Shown here piece by piece: positions 16,436 through 26,824 of a DNA stretch of 64,000 nt (its first letter is position 1; every line of letters begins with the position of its first letter). The stretch is taken from the NCBI RefSeq assembly GCF_003797765.1, contig NZ_RKMB01000006.1, positions 186,001 to 250,000 on the forward strand. Direction: 5' to 3'. The notes beneath the pieces are model-generated. The model ran no database searches. It saw only the letters and a list, made by a program, of their open reading frames with translations, and was not told the origin of the DNA. The position numbers and the translations under genes are program-made. Origin of the DNA: Ramlibacter sp. WS9. GTDB taxonomy: Bacteria; Pseudomonadota; Gammaproteobacteria; Burkholderiales; Burkholderiaceae_C.

Positions 16436-16447
16436 CCCACTGCGAAG

Positions 16448-16468
16448 CCCGACCGGCCACCGGTCGGG
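16448..16468 (+). terminator. Strong stem-loop between the two pilin genes
   Basis: CCCGACCGG, loop CCA, CCGGTCGGG: a perfect 9-bp GC-rich stem followed only by TT. It is more likely a partial terminator or an mRNA 3'-end stabiliser than a full stop, since the operon continues. It would raise the first pilin's mRNA over downstream genes. Confidence 0.6.
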
Positions 16469-16496
16469 TTCCGCGTCCACCTCAAGGAGTCTCATC

Positions 16497-16688
16497 ATGG
16501 AAAAGAAGCTCAGTTTCATCCGCTCGTTCGCCATCGAGGACGACGGCGCCCAAGTGATCGAATACGCGCTCATCATCGCCGTCGTTTCGATCGCTCTCGT
16601 GGTCGCCTTGCGAGGGGTCGCCAACGGCAACCTCTCCGACTTCATCGCCCGTGTGAACAACTGCCTGACGACTTCCAGCTGCAGCTGA
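16497..16688 (+). CDS. flp: Flp-type IVb pilin, second copy
   Basis: 63 residues; AAGGAG precedes the ATG. It is nearly the same as the first pilin through GAQVIEYALIIAVVSIALVVALRG. It differs mainly in the N-terminal leader (MEKKLSFIRSFAIEDDG) and the surface end (VANGNLSDFIARVNNCLTTSSCS). Glu5-Tyr6 of the mature form and the Cys pair are kept. Tandem duplication of flp is common in Tad loci, and the two may be major and minor subunits. Confidence 0.93.
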   Translation: MEKKLSFIRSFAIEDDGAQVIEYALIIAVVSIALVVALRGVANGNLSDFIARVNNCLTTSSCS

Positions 16689-16715
16689 AAGCACATGGAG
16701 ACAGAAGGAATGATC

Positions 16716-17996
16716 ATGCGCCGCGCCACACGTTACAGCCAGCAGGGAGCGGTCATCGTCACGGTGGCCCTTCTCCTGTTGCTCCTGCTGGGATTCGTCG
16801 GATTCGCCATGGACTTCGGCCGCCTGTTCATCGTGAAGAGCGAATTGCAGACCGCGATGGACAGCTGTGCGCTCGCCGCCGCCCAGGAACTGGATCTGCA
16901 GCCCAGCGCCATCGACCGCGCCCGCAGCGCGGGCCTCACCGCCGGCAATCTCAACCGCGTCAATTTCCAGTCCGCGAGCTGGAACGGCCAGGGCCAGCTG
17001 GTCAACGCGGACATCACATTCAGGGACACTTCGTACGTCTCGACCTCGAATCCCGCCACCGCGCAATACGTGCAGTGCCAGCACGTCCAGCCCGGCGTCC
17101 AGATGTGGCTGACGCGAGCCATGGGGGCGTTTTCCGGCGATACGGCGAACTTCCCCAATACGCGCAACGTGATGGCCAGCGCGGTCGCCACACGCGCGCA
17201 CGGCCAGACCACCTGCCCGATCCCGGTAGCCGCGAAGCCCAGGGCGGGCGGCGTCGCACCGGACTGGGGCTTCGTTCCCGGCGAATGGGTCACCGTGATC
17301 ACGAGCCAGGGCACCACGCCGGGCGGCTACATCGGTTGGGCGAACCTCGACGGCTCCACCAGCGCGTCCGAAACGCAAGCCGAGATGAACGGAAAGTGCG
17401 GCACGCGCGTGAACGATATCTTGGGCACGCCTGGCACCAAGACCACGATCTCCGAGGAATGGAACTACCGGTTCGGCATCTACAAGAAGCTGCCCGACTT
17501 CGCCACGGATCCGAGTTACATGCGCCCGGACTTGTCGGGATACGCCTACACGGACAACAACTGGCCGCCCAACCCGGCCAGCCCCAACATCCGCAACGCC
17601 TGGAACGGCACGCCGTATGCGGATCCGACCGGCACGGCGCAGAACTTCTCGACCAAGCGCGGCAACTTCGCGGCTTGCGGAACCAGCGTGAACAACTGCG
17701 AGTCCGTCCTCAGCGTCAGCCTCAACAGCTTCCAGGACGTGGCCGCGTCGGGCAGCGGATCGAACAGTCACGGACAGTGGGGAACGAACCGGCGCATCGT
17801 GACGGTGCCCGTGACCGACAGCGGGAACAGGGTCATCGACTTCATGTGCATGCTGATGCTGCAGCCCCTCAGCATTCCGATGACGGACGTCCAGCTCGAA
17901 TACCTCGGCAACGCGAGCCTGCCCAGCAGTCCCTGCAGCTTCAGCGGCATGCCAGGCGGCGCCGCCGGCCCGCTCGTCCCGGCCCTCGTGAGATAA
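16716..17996 (+). CDS. TadG-like pilus assembly protein (PF13400-type N-terminus)
   Basis: 426 residues from ATG 16716, chosen because AGAAGGA lies six bases upstream. Two earlier in-frame ATGs have poorer spacing. The N-terminal Tad domain reads QQGAVIVTVALLLLLLLGFVGFAMDFGRLFIVKSELQTAMDSCALAAAQEL, a prepilin-like membrane anchor. The large C-terminal region (~60-426) is periplasmic, Asn/Ser/Thr/Gly-rich, with several Cys and no named domain that I can recognise. Close fusion to the pilin genes supports a role as minor pseudopilin or adhesin-like component. Confidence 0.8.
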   Translation: MRRATRYSQQGAVIVTVALLLLLLLGFVGFAMDFGRLFIVKSELQTAMDSCALAAAQELDLQPSAIDRARSAGLTAGNLNRVNFQSASWNGQGQLVNADITFRDTSYVSTSNPATAQYVQCQHVQPGVQMWLTRAMGAFSGDTANFPNTRNVMASAVATRAHGQTTCPIPVAAKPRAGGVAPDWGFVPGEWVTVITSQGTTPGGYIGWANLDGSTSASETQAEMNGKCGTRVNDILGTPGTKTTISEEWNYRFGIYKKLPDFATDPSYMRPDLSGYAYTDNNWPPNPASPNIRNAWNGTPYADPTGTAQNFSTKRGNFAACGTSVNNCESVLSVSLNSFQDVAASGSGSNSHGQWGTNRRIVTVPVTDSGNRVIDFMCMLMLQPLSIPMTDVQLEYLGNASLPSSPCSFSGMPGGAAGPLVPALVR

Positions 17997-18006
17997 GGAG
18001 ATCGCC

Positions 18007-18441
18007 ATGAGAACCAAGAACAGGCAGGCAGGCGTGGCACTCCTCGAGTTCGCGCTGATCCTGCCGTTCCTGCTGCTGCTCTCGATCGCGGCGATCGAGC
18101 TGGGCCGGGCGGTCTGGCAGTACAACGCGCTCACGAAGTCCGTGCGCGACGCCGCCCGCTACCTGTCGCTCCAGACCCCCGGAACGAAAATGACCCAGGC
18201 ACGCAACCTGGCCGTGTACGGAAATCTCTCCGGCACGGGAACCCCGCTGGCCCCGGGGCTCAGCACCTCTCACGTGCCCAATCCCACCTGGCAGACCGCC
18301 GGCAGTGCGCCGGTAATCAATACGGTGCGGGTCACCATCAGCGGCTACACCTTCACGCCCATGCTGGCGAATGCTTTCGGGATGCCTTTCGGGACGCTGA
18401 CTTACTCCGACGTCTCCGCGACGATGAGGAGCTACCTATGA
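18007..18441 (+). CDS. TadE-family minor pseudopilin
   Basis: 144 residues. The TadE motif GVALLEFALILPFLLLLSIAAIELGRAVWQYNALTKSVRDAARYLS is at the N-terminus, including the Glu of LEFALI needed for prepilin processing in this family. The rest is a short periplasmic beta-rich part. The stop overlaps the next start (ATGA at 18438-18441), so translation of the pair is coupled. Confidence 0.87.
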   Translation: MRTKNRQAGVALLEFALILPFLLLLSIAAIELGRAVWQYNALTKSVRDAARYLSLQTPGTKMTQARNLAVYGNLSGTGTPLAPGLSTSHVPNPTWQTAGSAPVINTVRVTISGYTFTPMLANAFGMPFGTLTYSDVSATMRSYL

Positions 18442-18893
18442 AACTCTCTCGCAGGAGATTGCAGAAGGGCGCGACGTCCGTCGAGTTCGCCCTGGTCTTT
18501 CTCATATTCCTCACCTTCGTCCTGGCGGTCACCGATTTCAGCCGGATGCTCTACACCTGGAACGCGGCGGGCGAAGCCACGCGTGCCGGCGCGCGTTACG
18601 CGGCGGTGTGTGACGACACTTTCAACCAGGCCGCCGTGCTGGCGCGCATGCAGAACGTCCTGCCGCAGATCACCACCATCAACGTCCTCTGGGAGGACGA
18701 ACTGGGCAACACGAGTTGTACCCCGGCCACATGCGCGGGGGTGACCGTGACCATCGTGGGCTTGCAGTACCGCTGGATCTCGCCGATTGCCGGGCTCGCA
18801 GCCCTCGCGCCGATGGCCATGCCCACTTTCAAGACCTACTTGCCGCGAGAAATCATGGGACAGGATCCCAACAGCTCGACCATCTGCCCGTGA
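18438..18893 (+). CDS. TadE/TadF-family minor pseudopilin
   Basis: 151 residues. The N-terminus reads KGATSVEFALVFLIFLTFVLAVTDFSRMLYTWNAAGEATRAGARYAAVC, the TadE pattern with SVEFAL. Four Cys occur in the periplasmic part (CDD, TSCTPATCAG, TICP), suggesting disulfides. Start codon overlaps the preceding TadE stop, giving likely one-to-one synthesis. cpaE follows 13 bp later. Confidence 0.87.
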   Translation: MKLSRRRLQKGATSVEFALVFLIFLTFVLAVTDFSRMLYTWNAAGEATRAGARYAAVCDDTFNQAAVLARMQNVLPQITTINVLWEDELGNTSCTPATCAGVTVTIVGLQYRWISPIAGLAALAPMAMPTFKTYLPREIMGQDPNSSTICP

Positions 18894-18906
18894 CGAAAGA
18901 CACGCC

Positions 18907-20061
18907 ATGAAAATCGCCGTCATCTCACCCAACCGAACCCATCTCGACGAAGTGGGGGCTGCCCTCCAGGCCCGCGGCCACGCCACGTTCCTGTACGAAG
19001 GCGGAAAGACCCGGATGCGCGAGGTCGCGGAGCGCGAGGGCCCGGACCTGATGCTGGTGGACGGGATGTGCTGCGACGTCGCGGAACTCGCACAGGTCGA
19101 ATACGTGACCGGGCACTACCCGTCGCTCGCGGTGATCCTCCTGTGCTCGACGCACACGCCGGAATTCCTGATCAATTCCATGCGCGCCGGCGTGCGCGAA
19201 GTCCTGCCTTCCCCCGTCGGCCTCGCGGCGCTCGAGGCGGCGGTGAACCGCGTCGCCGCGAAGATGGCGAAAGCCCCGGCCAGCCGCCAAGGCAAGCTCC
19301 TGGCTTTCATGCCCTGCAAGGGGGGCGCCGGCGCCACCTTCCTGGCCACCAACCTGGGCTGGCAATTGGCCGAGACGCGCTCCGTCCTGCTGATCGACCT
19401 GAACCTCCAGTTCGGCGGCGCGCTCGCGTTTCTGCACGACGGCAGGGCGCCGTCGAACATCGCCGTCGTGGCCAAGGACATCGGGCGGCTCGACGCCTCG
19501 CTGCTTGCCGCCAGCGCCGTCAAGGTCGGGCCCAACTACAGCATCCTCGCAGCGCCGGAAGACGTTGCGTACGCCATGGAAGTGAAGCCCGAGCACGTCG
19601 ACGCCATCCTCGCACTCGCGCTGACTCAGTACGACTTCGTGATCGTGGACGTTCCGCGCTCGCTGGACACCATCGCGATCAAGGCCCTCGACCGTGCATC
19701 GCGCATCTTCCCGGTGCTGCAGTCCAACCTCGCGGACCTGCGCAATGCCGGAAAACTGCTGGAGGCGTTCCGCTCGCTGGGGTATTCGCAGGACAAGATC
19801 GAATTCATCGCCAACCGCTTCGAAAAGAACAGCGACATCAGCTTCGAGCAGATGCAAAAGTCGCTGGGCTCGGTGCAACTCACCACGGTGCCGAACTCCT
19901 GGCGCGAAGTGAACGCGTCGATCAACCATGGCGACCCGCTGCCGAAAAGCGCGCGCGCGAACACCGTGACCCGCCACCTCGTGGACCTCGCGGCCGCGCT
20001 CGATCCGCGTCCCGATGAGGCCCGCGCGAGCTTGCTGGACCGGCTTTTCAAGAGGGCATGA
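18907..20061 (+). CDS. cpaE: Tad pilus localisation ATPase-like protein CpaE/TadZ
   Basis: 384 residues from ATG 18907. Residues ~1-120 form a receiver-like domain ([24 protein letters not shown], then LMLVDGM). Residues ~130-360 are MinD/ParA-like. The deviant P-loop is K138-GGAGATF: the lysine after the last Gly is Ala143, a change seen in other TadZ/CpaE proteins that lowers or removes ATP hydrolysis. Walker B-like IVDVPRSLD is present. It places the pilus machine at the cell pole or site. Its stop overlaps cpaF (ATGA). Confidence 0.9.
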   Translation: MKIAVISPNRTHLDEVGAALQARGHATFLYEGGKTRMREVAEREGPDLMLVDGMCCDVAELAQVEYVTGHYPSLAVILLCSTHTPEFLINSMRAGVREVLPSPVGLAALEAAVNRVAAKMAKAPASRQGKLLAFMPCKGGAGATFLATNLGWQLAETRSVLLIDLNLQFGGALAFLHDGRAPSNIAVVAKDIGRLDASLLAASAVKVGPNYSILAAPEDVAYAMEVKPEHVDAILALALTQYDFVIVDVPRSLDTIAIKALDRASRIFPVLQSNLADLRNAGKLLEAFRSLGYSQDKIEFIANRFEKNSDISFEQMQKSLGSVQLTTVPNSWREVNASINHGDPLPKSARANTVTRHLVDLAAALDPRPDEARASLLDRLFKRA

Positions 20062-21461
20062 ACATGAGCACCATCCAGACGATCAACTCCTTCTCGCGCG
20101 ATGCGGGGGTCACTTCGCTGCGCGAGAAGCTCAGTGCCGGCGCATGGGACGAAACGCAGGACGGCCGCCCCGCATCGAACGACGAGGCCTACAAGCTCCT
20201 GAAAAGCCAGATCCACCTCCAGGTGCTGGAGATGTTCGACCTGGCCGTGCTCGAAGGGCTGGCGCCCGACGCGCTGCGCCGCGAGATCGCGCTGATGGTG
20301 GAGCGGCTCCTGCAAGACCGGCAGGCCGTGATCAACGACCTGGAACGGGCGTCGCTGATCCGGGACATCCAGCATGAGATGCTGGGGTTCGGCCCGCTCG
20401 AGCTGCTGATGGCGGATCCGACCGTGTCGGACATCCTGGTCAACTCCTACCGTCAGATCTTCGTCGAACGGCGCGGCCGCCTCGAGCTCACGAGCGTCAC
20501 GTTCACCGACGAGAAACACCTGCTGCGCATCATCGACAAGATCGTGTCGCTGGTCGGTCGCCGCATCGACGAATCGAGCCCGATGGTGGATGCGCGCCTG
20601 CCCGACGGCTCGCGCGTGAACGCGGTAATCCCACCCGTTGCGATCGACGGGCCCATGCTCTCCATCCGGCGCTTCGCCCACATCCCGCTGAAGATGGAAG
20701 ACCTCGTGAGCGACCGGCTCAAGACCGTCACGCCGGAGATGGCGAAGATGCTCGAGGCCCTCATCAAGTCGAAGGTGAACATCCTCATTTCCGGCGGCAC
20801 GGGCGCCGGCAAGACGACCCTTCTCAACATCCTCTCGGGGTACATCCCCGAAGCGGAGCGCGTCGTGACCATCGAGGACGCCGCGGAACTGCAGATGCAG
20901 CAGCCGCATGTCGTCCGCATGGAGACACGCCCGATGAACATCGAGGGCAAAGGGGAAATCACCCAGCGCGCCCTGGTCCGCAATGCGTTGCGCATGCGCC
21001 CCGACCGCATCGTGATCGGCGAGGTGCGCGGCGCGGAGGCGTTCGACATGCTGCAGGCCATGAACACGGGCCACGAAGGCTCGCTCACGACCATCCATGC
21101 CAACACGCCGCGCGACGCTGTCGCCCGCCTCGAGAACATGATCGGCATGGCGAACTTGAACCTCCCCCACAAGGCGGCGAGGCAGCAGATCGCGTCCGCC
21201 ATCTCGGTGGTGATCCAGGTGCTGCGCCTGATCGACGGCCGGCGCAAGGTGACCAGCATCCAGGAGATCACCGGGATGGAGGGCGAGGTCGTCACGATGC
21301 AGGAACTGTTCGCCTTCCGGCACACCGGCATGGGCCAGGACGGGCAGGTCCAGGGCCACTTCCAGGCAACGGGCGTGCGGCCGAAGTTCGCCGACCGGCT
21401 GCGCGCCTTCGGCCACGTCTTGCCCGACGCCATGTTCGACCCATCCCGGCACTTCGACTGA
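20058..21461 (+). CDS. cpaF: Tad pilus motor ATPase CpaF/TadA
   Basis: 467 residues. The N-terminal domain (~45-170) includes [32 protein letters not shown]. The RecA-like motor follows, with Walker [13 protein letters not shown] near residue 246, the Asp box ([10 protein letters not shown]), Walker [44 protein letters not shown], and the His box. It is the bifunctional extension and retraction ATPase of Tad pili, on the cytoplasmic face. The start overlaps the cpaE stop by four bases. Confidence 0.94.
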   Translation: MNMSTIQTINSFSRDAGVTSLREKLSAGAWDETQDGRPASNDEAYKLLKSQIHLQVLEMFDLAVLEGLAPDALRREIALMVERLLQDRQAVINDLERASLIRDIQHEMLGFGPLELLMADPTVSDILVNSYRQIFVERRGRLELTSVTFTDEKHLLRIIDKIVSLVGRRIDESSPMVDARLPDGSRVNAVIPPVAIDGPMLSIRRFAHIPLKMEDLVSDRLKTVTPEMAKMLEALIKSKVNILISGGTGAGKTTLLNILSGYIPEAERVVTIEDAAELQMQQPHVVRMETRPMNIEGKGEITQRALVRNALRMRPDRIVIGEVRGAEAFDMLQAMNTGHEGSLTTIHANTPRDAVARLENMIGMANLNLPHKAARQQIASAISVVIQVLRLIDGRRKVTSIQEITGMEGEVVTMQELFAFRHTGMGQDGQVQGHFQATGVRPKFADRLRAFGHVLPDAMFDPSRHFD

Positions 21462-21472
21462 AGGGGCACACC

Positions 21473-22465
21473 ATGCTTCCCTCCTTCCTTGGCAGTTCTT
21501 TTCTCGTGCTGAGCGTGTTGGTGTTCGTCGCCTTCCTGCTTCTCACCGAGGGCATGTACACGGTGTGGCGCTCGCATCGGGGGCCGGAGGCCGTGAAACT
21601 CAAGACGCGCCTGCACGCGCTTTCGGCGACTCACGACCACTCGGCCGAGACCGGGCTGCTGCGCCAGCGGATGCTGAGCGAGCTGCCGCCGATGCAGCGG
21701 CTGCTCGAGAGCATGCCGCGCATGCGGGCCCTGGACCGCGTCATCCTGCAATCGGGCCTGAACTGGACCGTCTCCACGCTGCTGCTCGCCTGCATCGGCT
21801 TCTTCCTTGTCGCGTGGTTCATCGTCAGCTCGCCCCTGCATCAACCCTTGCTGATGGGCGCCGCGGCGGGGGTTGTGGTGGGTGCGTTGCCGCTCCTCTA
21901 CTTGAAGTACAGGAGAACCCAGCGGCTGCGCAAGTTCGAGCGGCAATTGCCCGAGGCGCTCGACCTGATCACGCGGGCCTTGCGATCCGGCCATGCCTTT
22001 TCGGCGGCACTGAAGATGGCGGGCGAAGAGATGGCCGAGCCGATCGCGAGCGAGCTGGCCACGGTTCACGACGAAGTCAACTTCGGCGTCTCGCTCGAAC
22101 AGGCGCTCACCCACCTGAGCGAACGCGTGCCGCTCACCGACCTGCGCTACTTCGTCGTGGCGGTGCTGCTCCAGCGGGAATCGGGCGGCAACCTGACCGA
22201 GATCCTGACGAATCTCAGCCAGTTGATTCGCGAACGCCTCAAGCTGTTGGGCAAGGTGCGCGTGCTGTCGTCGGAGGGGCGGCTCTCCGCGTGGATCCTT
22301 GCGATCATGCCGTTCTTCCTGGCGGGCGTGATGAACCTCGTCAACCCCGACTTCATGCGCCCGTTGTGGACCGACCCGATCGGGCATTCCATCATCAAGT
22401 GGACGCTGGGCATGATGCTCGTCGGCATTCTGATCATGCGCAAGATCGTCAAGATCCGCTACTAG
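21473..22465 (+). CDS. tadB: Tad inner-membrane platform protein TadB
   Basis: 330 residues. Membrane segments are near the N-terminus (~5-25), the middle (~100-145) and the C-terminus (~265-325). The T2SSF domain includes [40 protein letters not shown] and [48 protein letters not shown]. It pairs with TadC as the PilC-like platform for CpaF. GGGG precedes the ATG; tadC begins 10 bp after its stop. Confidence 0.92.
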   Translation: MLPSFLGSSFLVLSVLVFVAFLLLTEGMYTVWRSHRGPEAVKLKTRLHALSATHDHSAETGLLRQRMLSELPPMQRLLESMPRMRALDRVILQSGLNWTVSTLLLACIGFFLVAWFIVSSPLHQPLLMGAAAGVVVGALPLLYLKYRRTQRLRKFERQLPEALDLITRALRSGHAFSAALKMAGEEMAEPIASELATVHDEVNFGVSLEQALTHLSERVPLTDLRYFVVAVLLQRESGGNLTEILTNLSQLIRERLKLLGKVRVLSSEGRLSAWILAIMPFFLAGVMNLVNPDFMRPLWTDPIGHSIIKWTLGMMLVGILIMRKIVKIRY

Positions 22466-22474
22466 GAGCCCACC

Positions 22475-23386
22475 ATGCTGCTACTCAGCTCCCTGATCTT
22501 CCTGACCCTGATGTGCATCGTGGGCGGTGCCTACTTCCTGCTGGCGCCCACGCGGGCCGAGCAGCGCTTGCAGACCTTCGCCCCGCAGAAGGAAAAAAGC
22601 AACTGGACCGAGACCATCTCGAAGCTCGCGGGCCCACTCGCGAAACTGTCGACGCCCGAGGGCGATTGGGAGAACTCTCCGCTGCGCCTGCGCTTCATGC
22701 ATGCGGGCGTGCGCGATCCCGACGCCAGGCTGACGTACTTCGCCGCCAAGACGATCTTGCCGCTCCTCCTGGCCGGCTTTACCTACGTGATGCTGCGCCG
22801 CATGAACGAAAGCGAGACCCTCACGCTGACCTTCTACGTCCTGGCGGCGGCGCTGGTCGGCTGCTACATCCCCAACCTGGCGGTGGCCCTCGCCGTCCGC
22901 TCGCGCCAGCGGGAAATCTTCGAGAACTTTCCCGATGCCTCCGATCTCATGCTGGTCTGCGTCGAAGCGGGCATGGGCCTGGACGCGGGACTCACGAAGG
23001 TCGCCGACGAGATGAAGCGCAAGTCGGTGGCGCTCGCCGAGGAACTGCACCTGACGAACCTCGAAATCCGCGCGGGCGGGGCCCGCGAGAAGGCGCTTCG
23101 CAACCTCGCCCTGCGCACGGGGGTGGAAGAAGTCGGCACGTTCGCGACGATGCTGACGCAGGCGGACAAGTTCGGCACGAGCATCGGCGAGTCGCTGCGC
23201 GTCTTTTCGGATGACCTTCGCCACAAGCGGCGCATCCGCGCGGAAGAGATGGCCGCCAAGGTGCCGACAAAGCTGCTCATCCCGCTTGTGACCTGCATCT
23301 TCCCGGCGGTGATCATGGTGATCCTGGGGCCGGCGGTGATCCAGATCATCCGCACGATCATGCCCATGCTGAGCGTCGGGGGGTGA
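22475..23386 (+). CDS. tadC: Tad inner-membrane platform protein TadC
   Basis: 303 residues with a T2SSF domain ([99 protein letters not shown]) and membrane segments near both ends. It is the partner of TadB and closes the recognised Tad set. The next gene follows after only three bases, so the transcript very likely runs on into the glycosylation genes. Confidence 0.92.
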   Translation: MLLLSSLIFLTLMCIVGGAYFLLAPTRAEQRLQTFAPQKEKSNWTETISKLAGPLAKLSTPEGDWENSPLRLRFMHAGVRDPDARLTYFAAKTILPLLLAGFTYVMLRRMNESETLTLTFYVLAAALVGCYIPNLAVALAVRSRQREIFENFPDASDLMLVCVEAGMGLDAGLTKVADEMKRKSVALAEELHLTNLEIRAGGAREKALRNLALRTGVEEVGTFATMLTQADKFGTSIGESLRVFSDDLRHKRRIRAEEMAAKVPTKLLIPLVTCIFPAVIMVILGPAVIQIIRTIMPMLSVGG

Positions 23387-23389
23387 ATC

Positions 23390-24934
23390 GTGGCGATCGA
23401 CAACGAACTCAGTGCCGGCGGGCTTACGCGCCCGGCCACCGGGGCGAGCACGAGCTGGTTGTTTTCGTGGCCCCTTCTGGCCGGCGCATTCGCCTACCTG
23501 TACGCCCTCCACCAAGGCAAGGAACTGCTTCTCGACGGCGATACGTACTGGCATATCGCCACGGGGCAGTGGATCCTGCGCCACCGGTCGGTTCCCGATG
23601 GCGACCTGTTCTCCCACACGATGCCGGGTGCCGCCTGGACCGCGCACGAGTGGCTGTCGGAGGTCGTCCTGGCTGCCGCCCACGACTGGGGTGGCTGGGC
23701 GCTTGTCGTCTCCGTCACGGGCATCGCGTTCGCGCTCACCATCGGGCTGCTGACGCGGGCCCTTCTCAAGTGGCTCGAACCCATCTATGCCCTGCTGTTC
23801 GCCGGGCTGGGGCTCGCAATGACCAGCGGGCACCTTCTCGCGCGTCCGCACATCATCGCGCTGCCGATCCTGATGCTGTGGACGATCGAGCTGGTGCGCG
23901 CGAGCGAGGCGCGGCGCGCGCCGGCCTGGTGGATGCTCCCCATGATGACGGTCTGGGCCAATCTGCACGGCGGGTTCACGCTCGGAATCGCACTGGCTGG
24001 CGCGGTCGCGCTCGAAGCGCTGATCAATGCCGGCCCCGAGCGGCGTCTGGCCACCATCAAGTCCTGGGGCATGTTTCTGGTTCTGGCGGTGGCGTGTTCG
24101 CTTGTCACGCCGCACGGCGCGCAGGGCATCCTGTTTACCTTGCACGTGCTGAATCTTGGCTTCGTGCTCGAACGGGTCGGCGAATGGCGGTCCCCGAGCT
24201 TCAGCACGTTCAACACTTTCGAGCTCTGGTTGCTGGGAGGAATCGCGCTGGTGATGCATCAGGGACTGCGGCTTCCGCCGATGCGCCTCGTGCTGCTCGT
24301 GGGCCTGCTGCACCTCGCACTCAAGCATGTGCGTTACGTCGAACTGGTGGGGCTGCTGGCGCCGCTCTTCATCGCAGGCCCGTTCGGCGCGCAGTGGGCA
24401 GCCCGCCAAGACCGTGAGGGCAAGGGCCGGGGCGAAGTCGCGGCACTGGACCGCTTCTTCCAGCGGCTGGCGGCGCCCGCCAGCAGATTCGCGCTGCTTG
24501 GGGGCTGCCTCGCCCTCGTCCTCGTGTCCGCGTTGAACGCACGCATGCGCCCTCTGGAACTGCCGGACACGGTCGTGCCCGCGGCTGCCCTTGACGCGGT
24601 GGCGAAGGCCGGTGTCAAGGGGCGGGTGCTCAACAGCTACAGCGCGGGCGGCTACCTCATCTACCGCGGCATCCCGGTATTCATCGACGGCCGGGCCGAC
24701 ATGTACGGGGAGCAGTTCATGAAGGCCTATGTCTACGCCATGGAACAGCGCACGCCCGGCGGCCTTGAAAAGCTCCTTGCGCAGTACGACATCGGCTGGA
24801 CCTTGCTGGAGCCGGAAAACTCCACCAACGCCGTGCTGGACCGCTTGCCGGGCTGGAAACGGCTGTATGCCGACAAGGTTGCGGTGGTCCACGTGCGAAC
24901 GCCCGCGCCGAACGCGGCCGACGGTCAACGCTGA
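23390..24934 (+). CDS. Polytopic GT-C-like membrane protein
   Basis: 514 residues starting on GTG three bases after tadC. About ten to eleven hydrophobic helices are present. The first periplasmic loop has LLDGDTYWHIATGQWILRHRSVPDGDLFS, a D-containing loop like the catalytic loop of GT-C glycosyltransferases, and AHEWLSEV follows. The C-terminal ~110 residues are a soluble domain (GRVLNSYSAGGYLIYRGIPVFIDGRADMYGEQF). By layout it could move a lipid-linked sugar onto pilin or another exported target. No specific family name is certain. Confidence 0.7.
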   Translation: MAIDNELSAGGLTRPATGASTSWLFSWPLLAGAFAYLYALHQGKELLLDGDTYWHIATGQWILRHRSVPDGDLFSHTMPGAAWTAHEWLSEVVLAAAHDWGGWALVVSVTGIAFALTIGLLTRALLKWLEPIYALLFAGLGLAMTSGHLLARPHIIALPILMLWTIELVRASEARRAPAWWMLPMMTVWANLHGGFTLGIALAGAVALEALINAGPERRLATIKSWGMFLVLAVACSLVTPHGAQGILFTLHVLNLGFVLERVGEWRSPSFSTFNTFELWLLGGIALVMHQGLRLPPMRLVLLVGLLHLALKHVRYVELVGLLAPLFIAGPFGAQWAARQDREGKGRGEVAALDRFFQRLAAPASRFALLGGCLALVLVSALNARMRPLELPDTVVPAAALDAVAKAGVKGRVLNSYSAGGYLIYRGIPVFIDGRADMYGEQFMKAYVYAMEQRTPGGLEKLLAQYDIGWTLLEPENSTNAVLDRLPGWKRLYADKVAVVHVRTPAPNAADGQR

Positions 24935-24955
24935 ACAGGTGAAGGAGGTGAACTC

Positions 24956-26080
24956 ATGACATCCATTGCCCGTGCCGCCCGCACACCTGCCGAACTCGCC
25001 ATCGTCGTTCCCTGCTACAACGAGGAGGCGGTGCTCGCGGAAACCTGTGCTCGGCTCCTCGCGCTGCGCGAAAGGCTGGTCGCGGCGCACAAGATCTCCC
25101 CGCGGAGCACCGTCGTTTTCGTGGACGACGGCAGCCGTGACCAGACCTGGGACATGATCGACGGGTGGGCGCGTGAGGGCGGCCCCGTGATGGGGGTCAA
25201 GCTGTCCGCCAACTGCGGCCACCAGAGCGCCCTGCTCGCCGGGCTGACCGCGGCCCGCGGCGATGCGGCCGTCACCATCGACGCCGACCTGCAGGACGAC
25301 GAAGCCGCGATAGAGAGCATGGTGGACGCCTTCCACGAGGGCGCCGAAGTCGTCTACGGTGTGCGCGCGCGACGGGACGCCGACACGTGGTTCAAGCGCT
25401 CGAGTGCCCGGGCCTTCTACCGGCTGATGGCAGGCCTGGGTGTGCGCACCGTTCACGACCACGCGGACTATCGCCTGCTCAGCCGGCGGGCCATCGGGCA
25501 CCTGCACCGGTTCAAGGAGGTCAACCTCTTCCTGCGCGGTGTCGTGCCGCTGCTGGGGCTGCGAAGCGTCGTTGTCCGCTATGACCGCCGCTCGCGGTTT
25601 GCCGGTGAGTCCAAGTACCCCATCCTCAAGATGCTGGAGTTCGCGTTGAACGGCATCACGTCGTTCTCGATCGCGCCGCTTCGCGCCATCACGGCCACGG
25701 GGTTCCTCGTCGCCTTCGGCTGCATCCTTGCCGCGGCCTGGGCGCTGACGGCAAAGTTCGGCGGGGACGCCCTGCCAGGATGGGCGTCGACGACGCTGCC
25801 CATCTATTTCCTCGGCGGCATCCAGCTCGTCTGCGCCGGGGTCATCGGCGAGTACGTGGGAAAGACCTACATGGAAGTCAAGCAGCGGCCGCGGTTCCTG
25901 ATCGAGGAAATCTCCGGCCGGGACGTGGCGGCCCCGGCCGAGCCGGCTCGCCATCGCGCTTCCAGCCCAGGGCAGGCCATGCCAGCCGCCCGTTCCATGG
26001 GCGTGCGACCCGCCGTGCACCGGCCCCACACCCCGCGAGGCTTCGGCGCCACGCGTGCCGCGAAGGGCCGCGCCGCCTGA
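24956..26080 (+). CDS. GT2 family polyprenyl-phosphate glycosyltransferase (GtrB/DPM1-like)
   Basis: 374 residues. It has an excellent ribosome site (AAGGAGGTGA). The GT-A domain (~10-230) carries IVVPCYNEEAVL, FVDDGSRDQTW, the metal motif DADLQDD, and DYRLLSRRA. Two C-terminal helices (~240-265, ~285-310) and the YVGKTYMEVKQRPRFLIEE end match GtrB/YkcC-type proteins. It likely loads a sugar onto undecaprenyl phosphate at the inner membrane. The tail after ~320 is Ala/Pro/Arg-rich and unusual. It works naturally with the GtrA flippase three genes on. Confidence 0.9.
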   Translation: MTSIARAARTPAELAIVVPCYNEEAVLAETCARLLALRERLVAAHKISPRSTVVFVDDGSRDQTWDMIDGWAREGGPVMGVKLSANCGHQSALLAGLTAARGDAAVTIDADLQDDEAAIESMVDAFHEGAEVVYGVRARRDADTWFKRSSARAFYRLMAGLGVRTVHDHADYRLLSRRAIGHLHRFKEVNLFLRGVVPLLGLRSVVVRYDRRSRFAGESKYPILKMLEFALNGITSFSIAPLRAITATGFLVAFGCILAAAWALTAKFGGDALPGWASTTLPIYFLGGIQLVCAGVIGEYVGKTYMEVKQRPRFLIEEISGRDVAAPAEPARHRASSPGQAMPAARSMGVRPAVHRPHTPRGFGATRAAKGRAA

Positions 26081-26104
26081 ATCGCTGTATCAAGGCCAAC
26101 CGAC

Positions 26105-26824
26105 ATGCCATCCAGAACCGCGAAGAGCCTCCAGGCCGAGTTCGACCTTCTGGCCGACGAATACCACGAGCTGCATCGTGCGAACATCGCCATCACGGGC
26201 GAGGGGCCGGAGTACTTTTCGGAGTACAAGGTCGCCGACCTCGCCGATTTCGTGCGTGGGAGCGGAGCCCCCGCGGCACGGATCCTGGATTTCGGAAGCG
26301 GGATCGGCAACTCAGTGCCCTTCTTCCGCAAATACTTCGGCGAAAGTATCTTGAATTGCGCGGATGTTTCGAGCCGCAGCATCGCCGTTGCTCGCTCCCG
26401 GTTTCCCGGCAGCGAGCGCTACCTCCAGGTCGAAGAAGGCAGCATCCCGTTGCGCGACCAAAGCAACGACCTCGTGTTTTCGGCCTGCGTCTTCCACCAT
26501 ATTCCGCACGAGGAACACGACCACTGGCTCGCCGAACTGCGGCGGCTCACACGGCCCGGCGGACTGCTCGCCATCTACGAGCACAATCCGCTCAATCCGC
26601 TGACCGTCCATGCCGTGAGGACGTGTCCCCTCGATGTGAACGCCTGTCTGGTCGGCGCCCGGGCGCTGCGCCAGCGCGCGTTGCGGGCCGGTTGGAGGCA
26701 CGTTCGCATCGACTACAAGGTCTTCTTTCCCTCCATGCTCAAGGTGCTCCGCCCGCTCGAGCCTCGACTGGGCTGGCTCGGCCTCGGCGCGCAGTACCGC
26801 CTCATCGCGACTGCACCCCTGTGA
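26105..26824 (+). CDS. Class I SAM-dependent methyltransferase
   Basis: 239 residues. SAM-binding motif I is ARILDFGSGIGNSVPFFRKYFG, post-I acidic residue region CADVSSRSIAVARSRF, and motif IV region NDLVFSACVFHHIPHEEHDHWLAELRRLTRPGGLLAIYEHNP. It resembles methyltransferases of sugar or lipid biosynthesis. Placed between GtrB-like and GtrA-like genes, it may methylate the sugar being built. Its stop overlaps the GtrA start (GTGA). Confidence 0.85.
   Translation: MPSRTAKSLQAEFDLLADEYHELHRANIAITGEGPEYFSEYKVADLADFVRGSGAPAARILDFGSGIGNSVPFFRKYFGESILNCADVSSRSIAVARSRFPGSERYLQVEEGSIPLRDQSNDLVFSACVFHHIPHEEHDHWLAELRRLTRPGGLLAIYEHNPLNPLTVHAVRTCPLDVNACLVGARALRQRALRAGWRHVRIDYKVFFPSMLKVLRPLEPRLGWLGLGAQYRLIATAPL

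Noticed and set aside
22481-26029. Open frame of about 1,180 codons antisense to tadC and the glycosylation genes
   Set aside because: The product is His/Arg/Gln-rich with no fold-like pattern, and it spans four well-supported genes.
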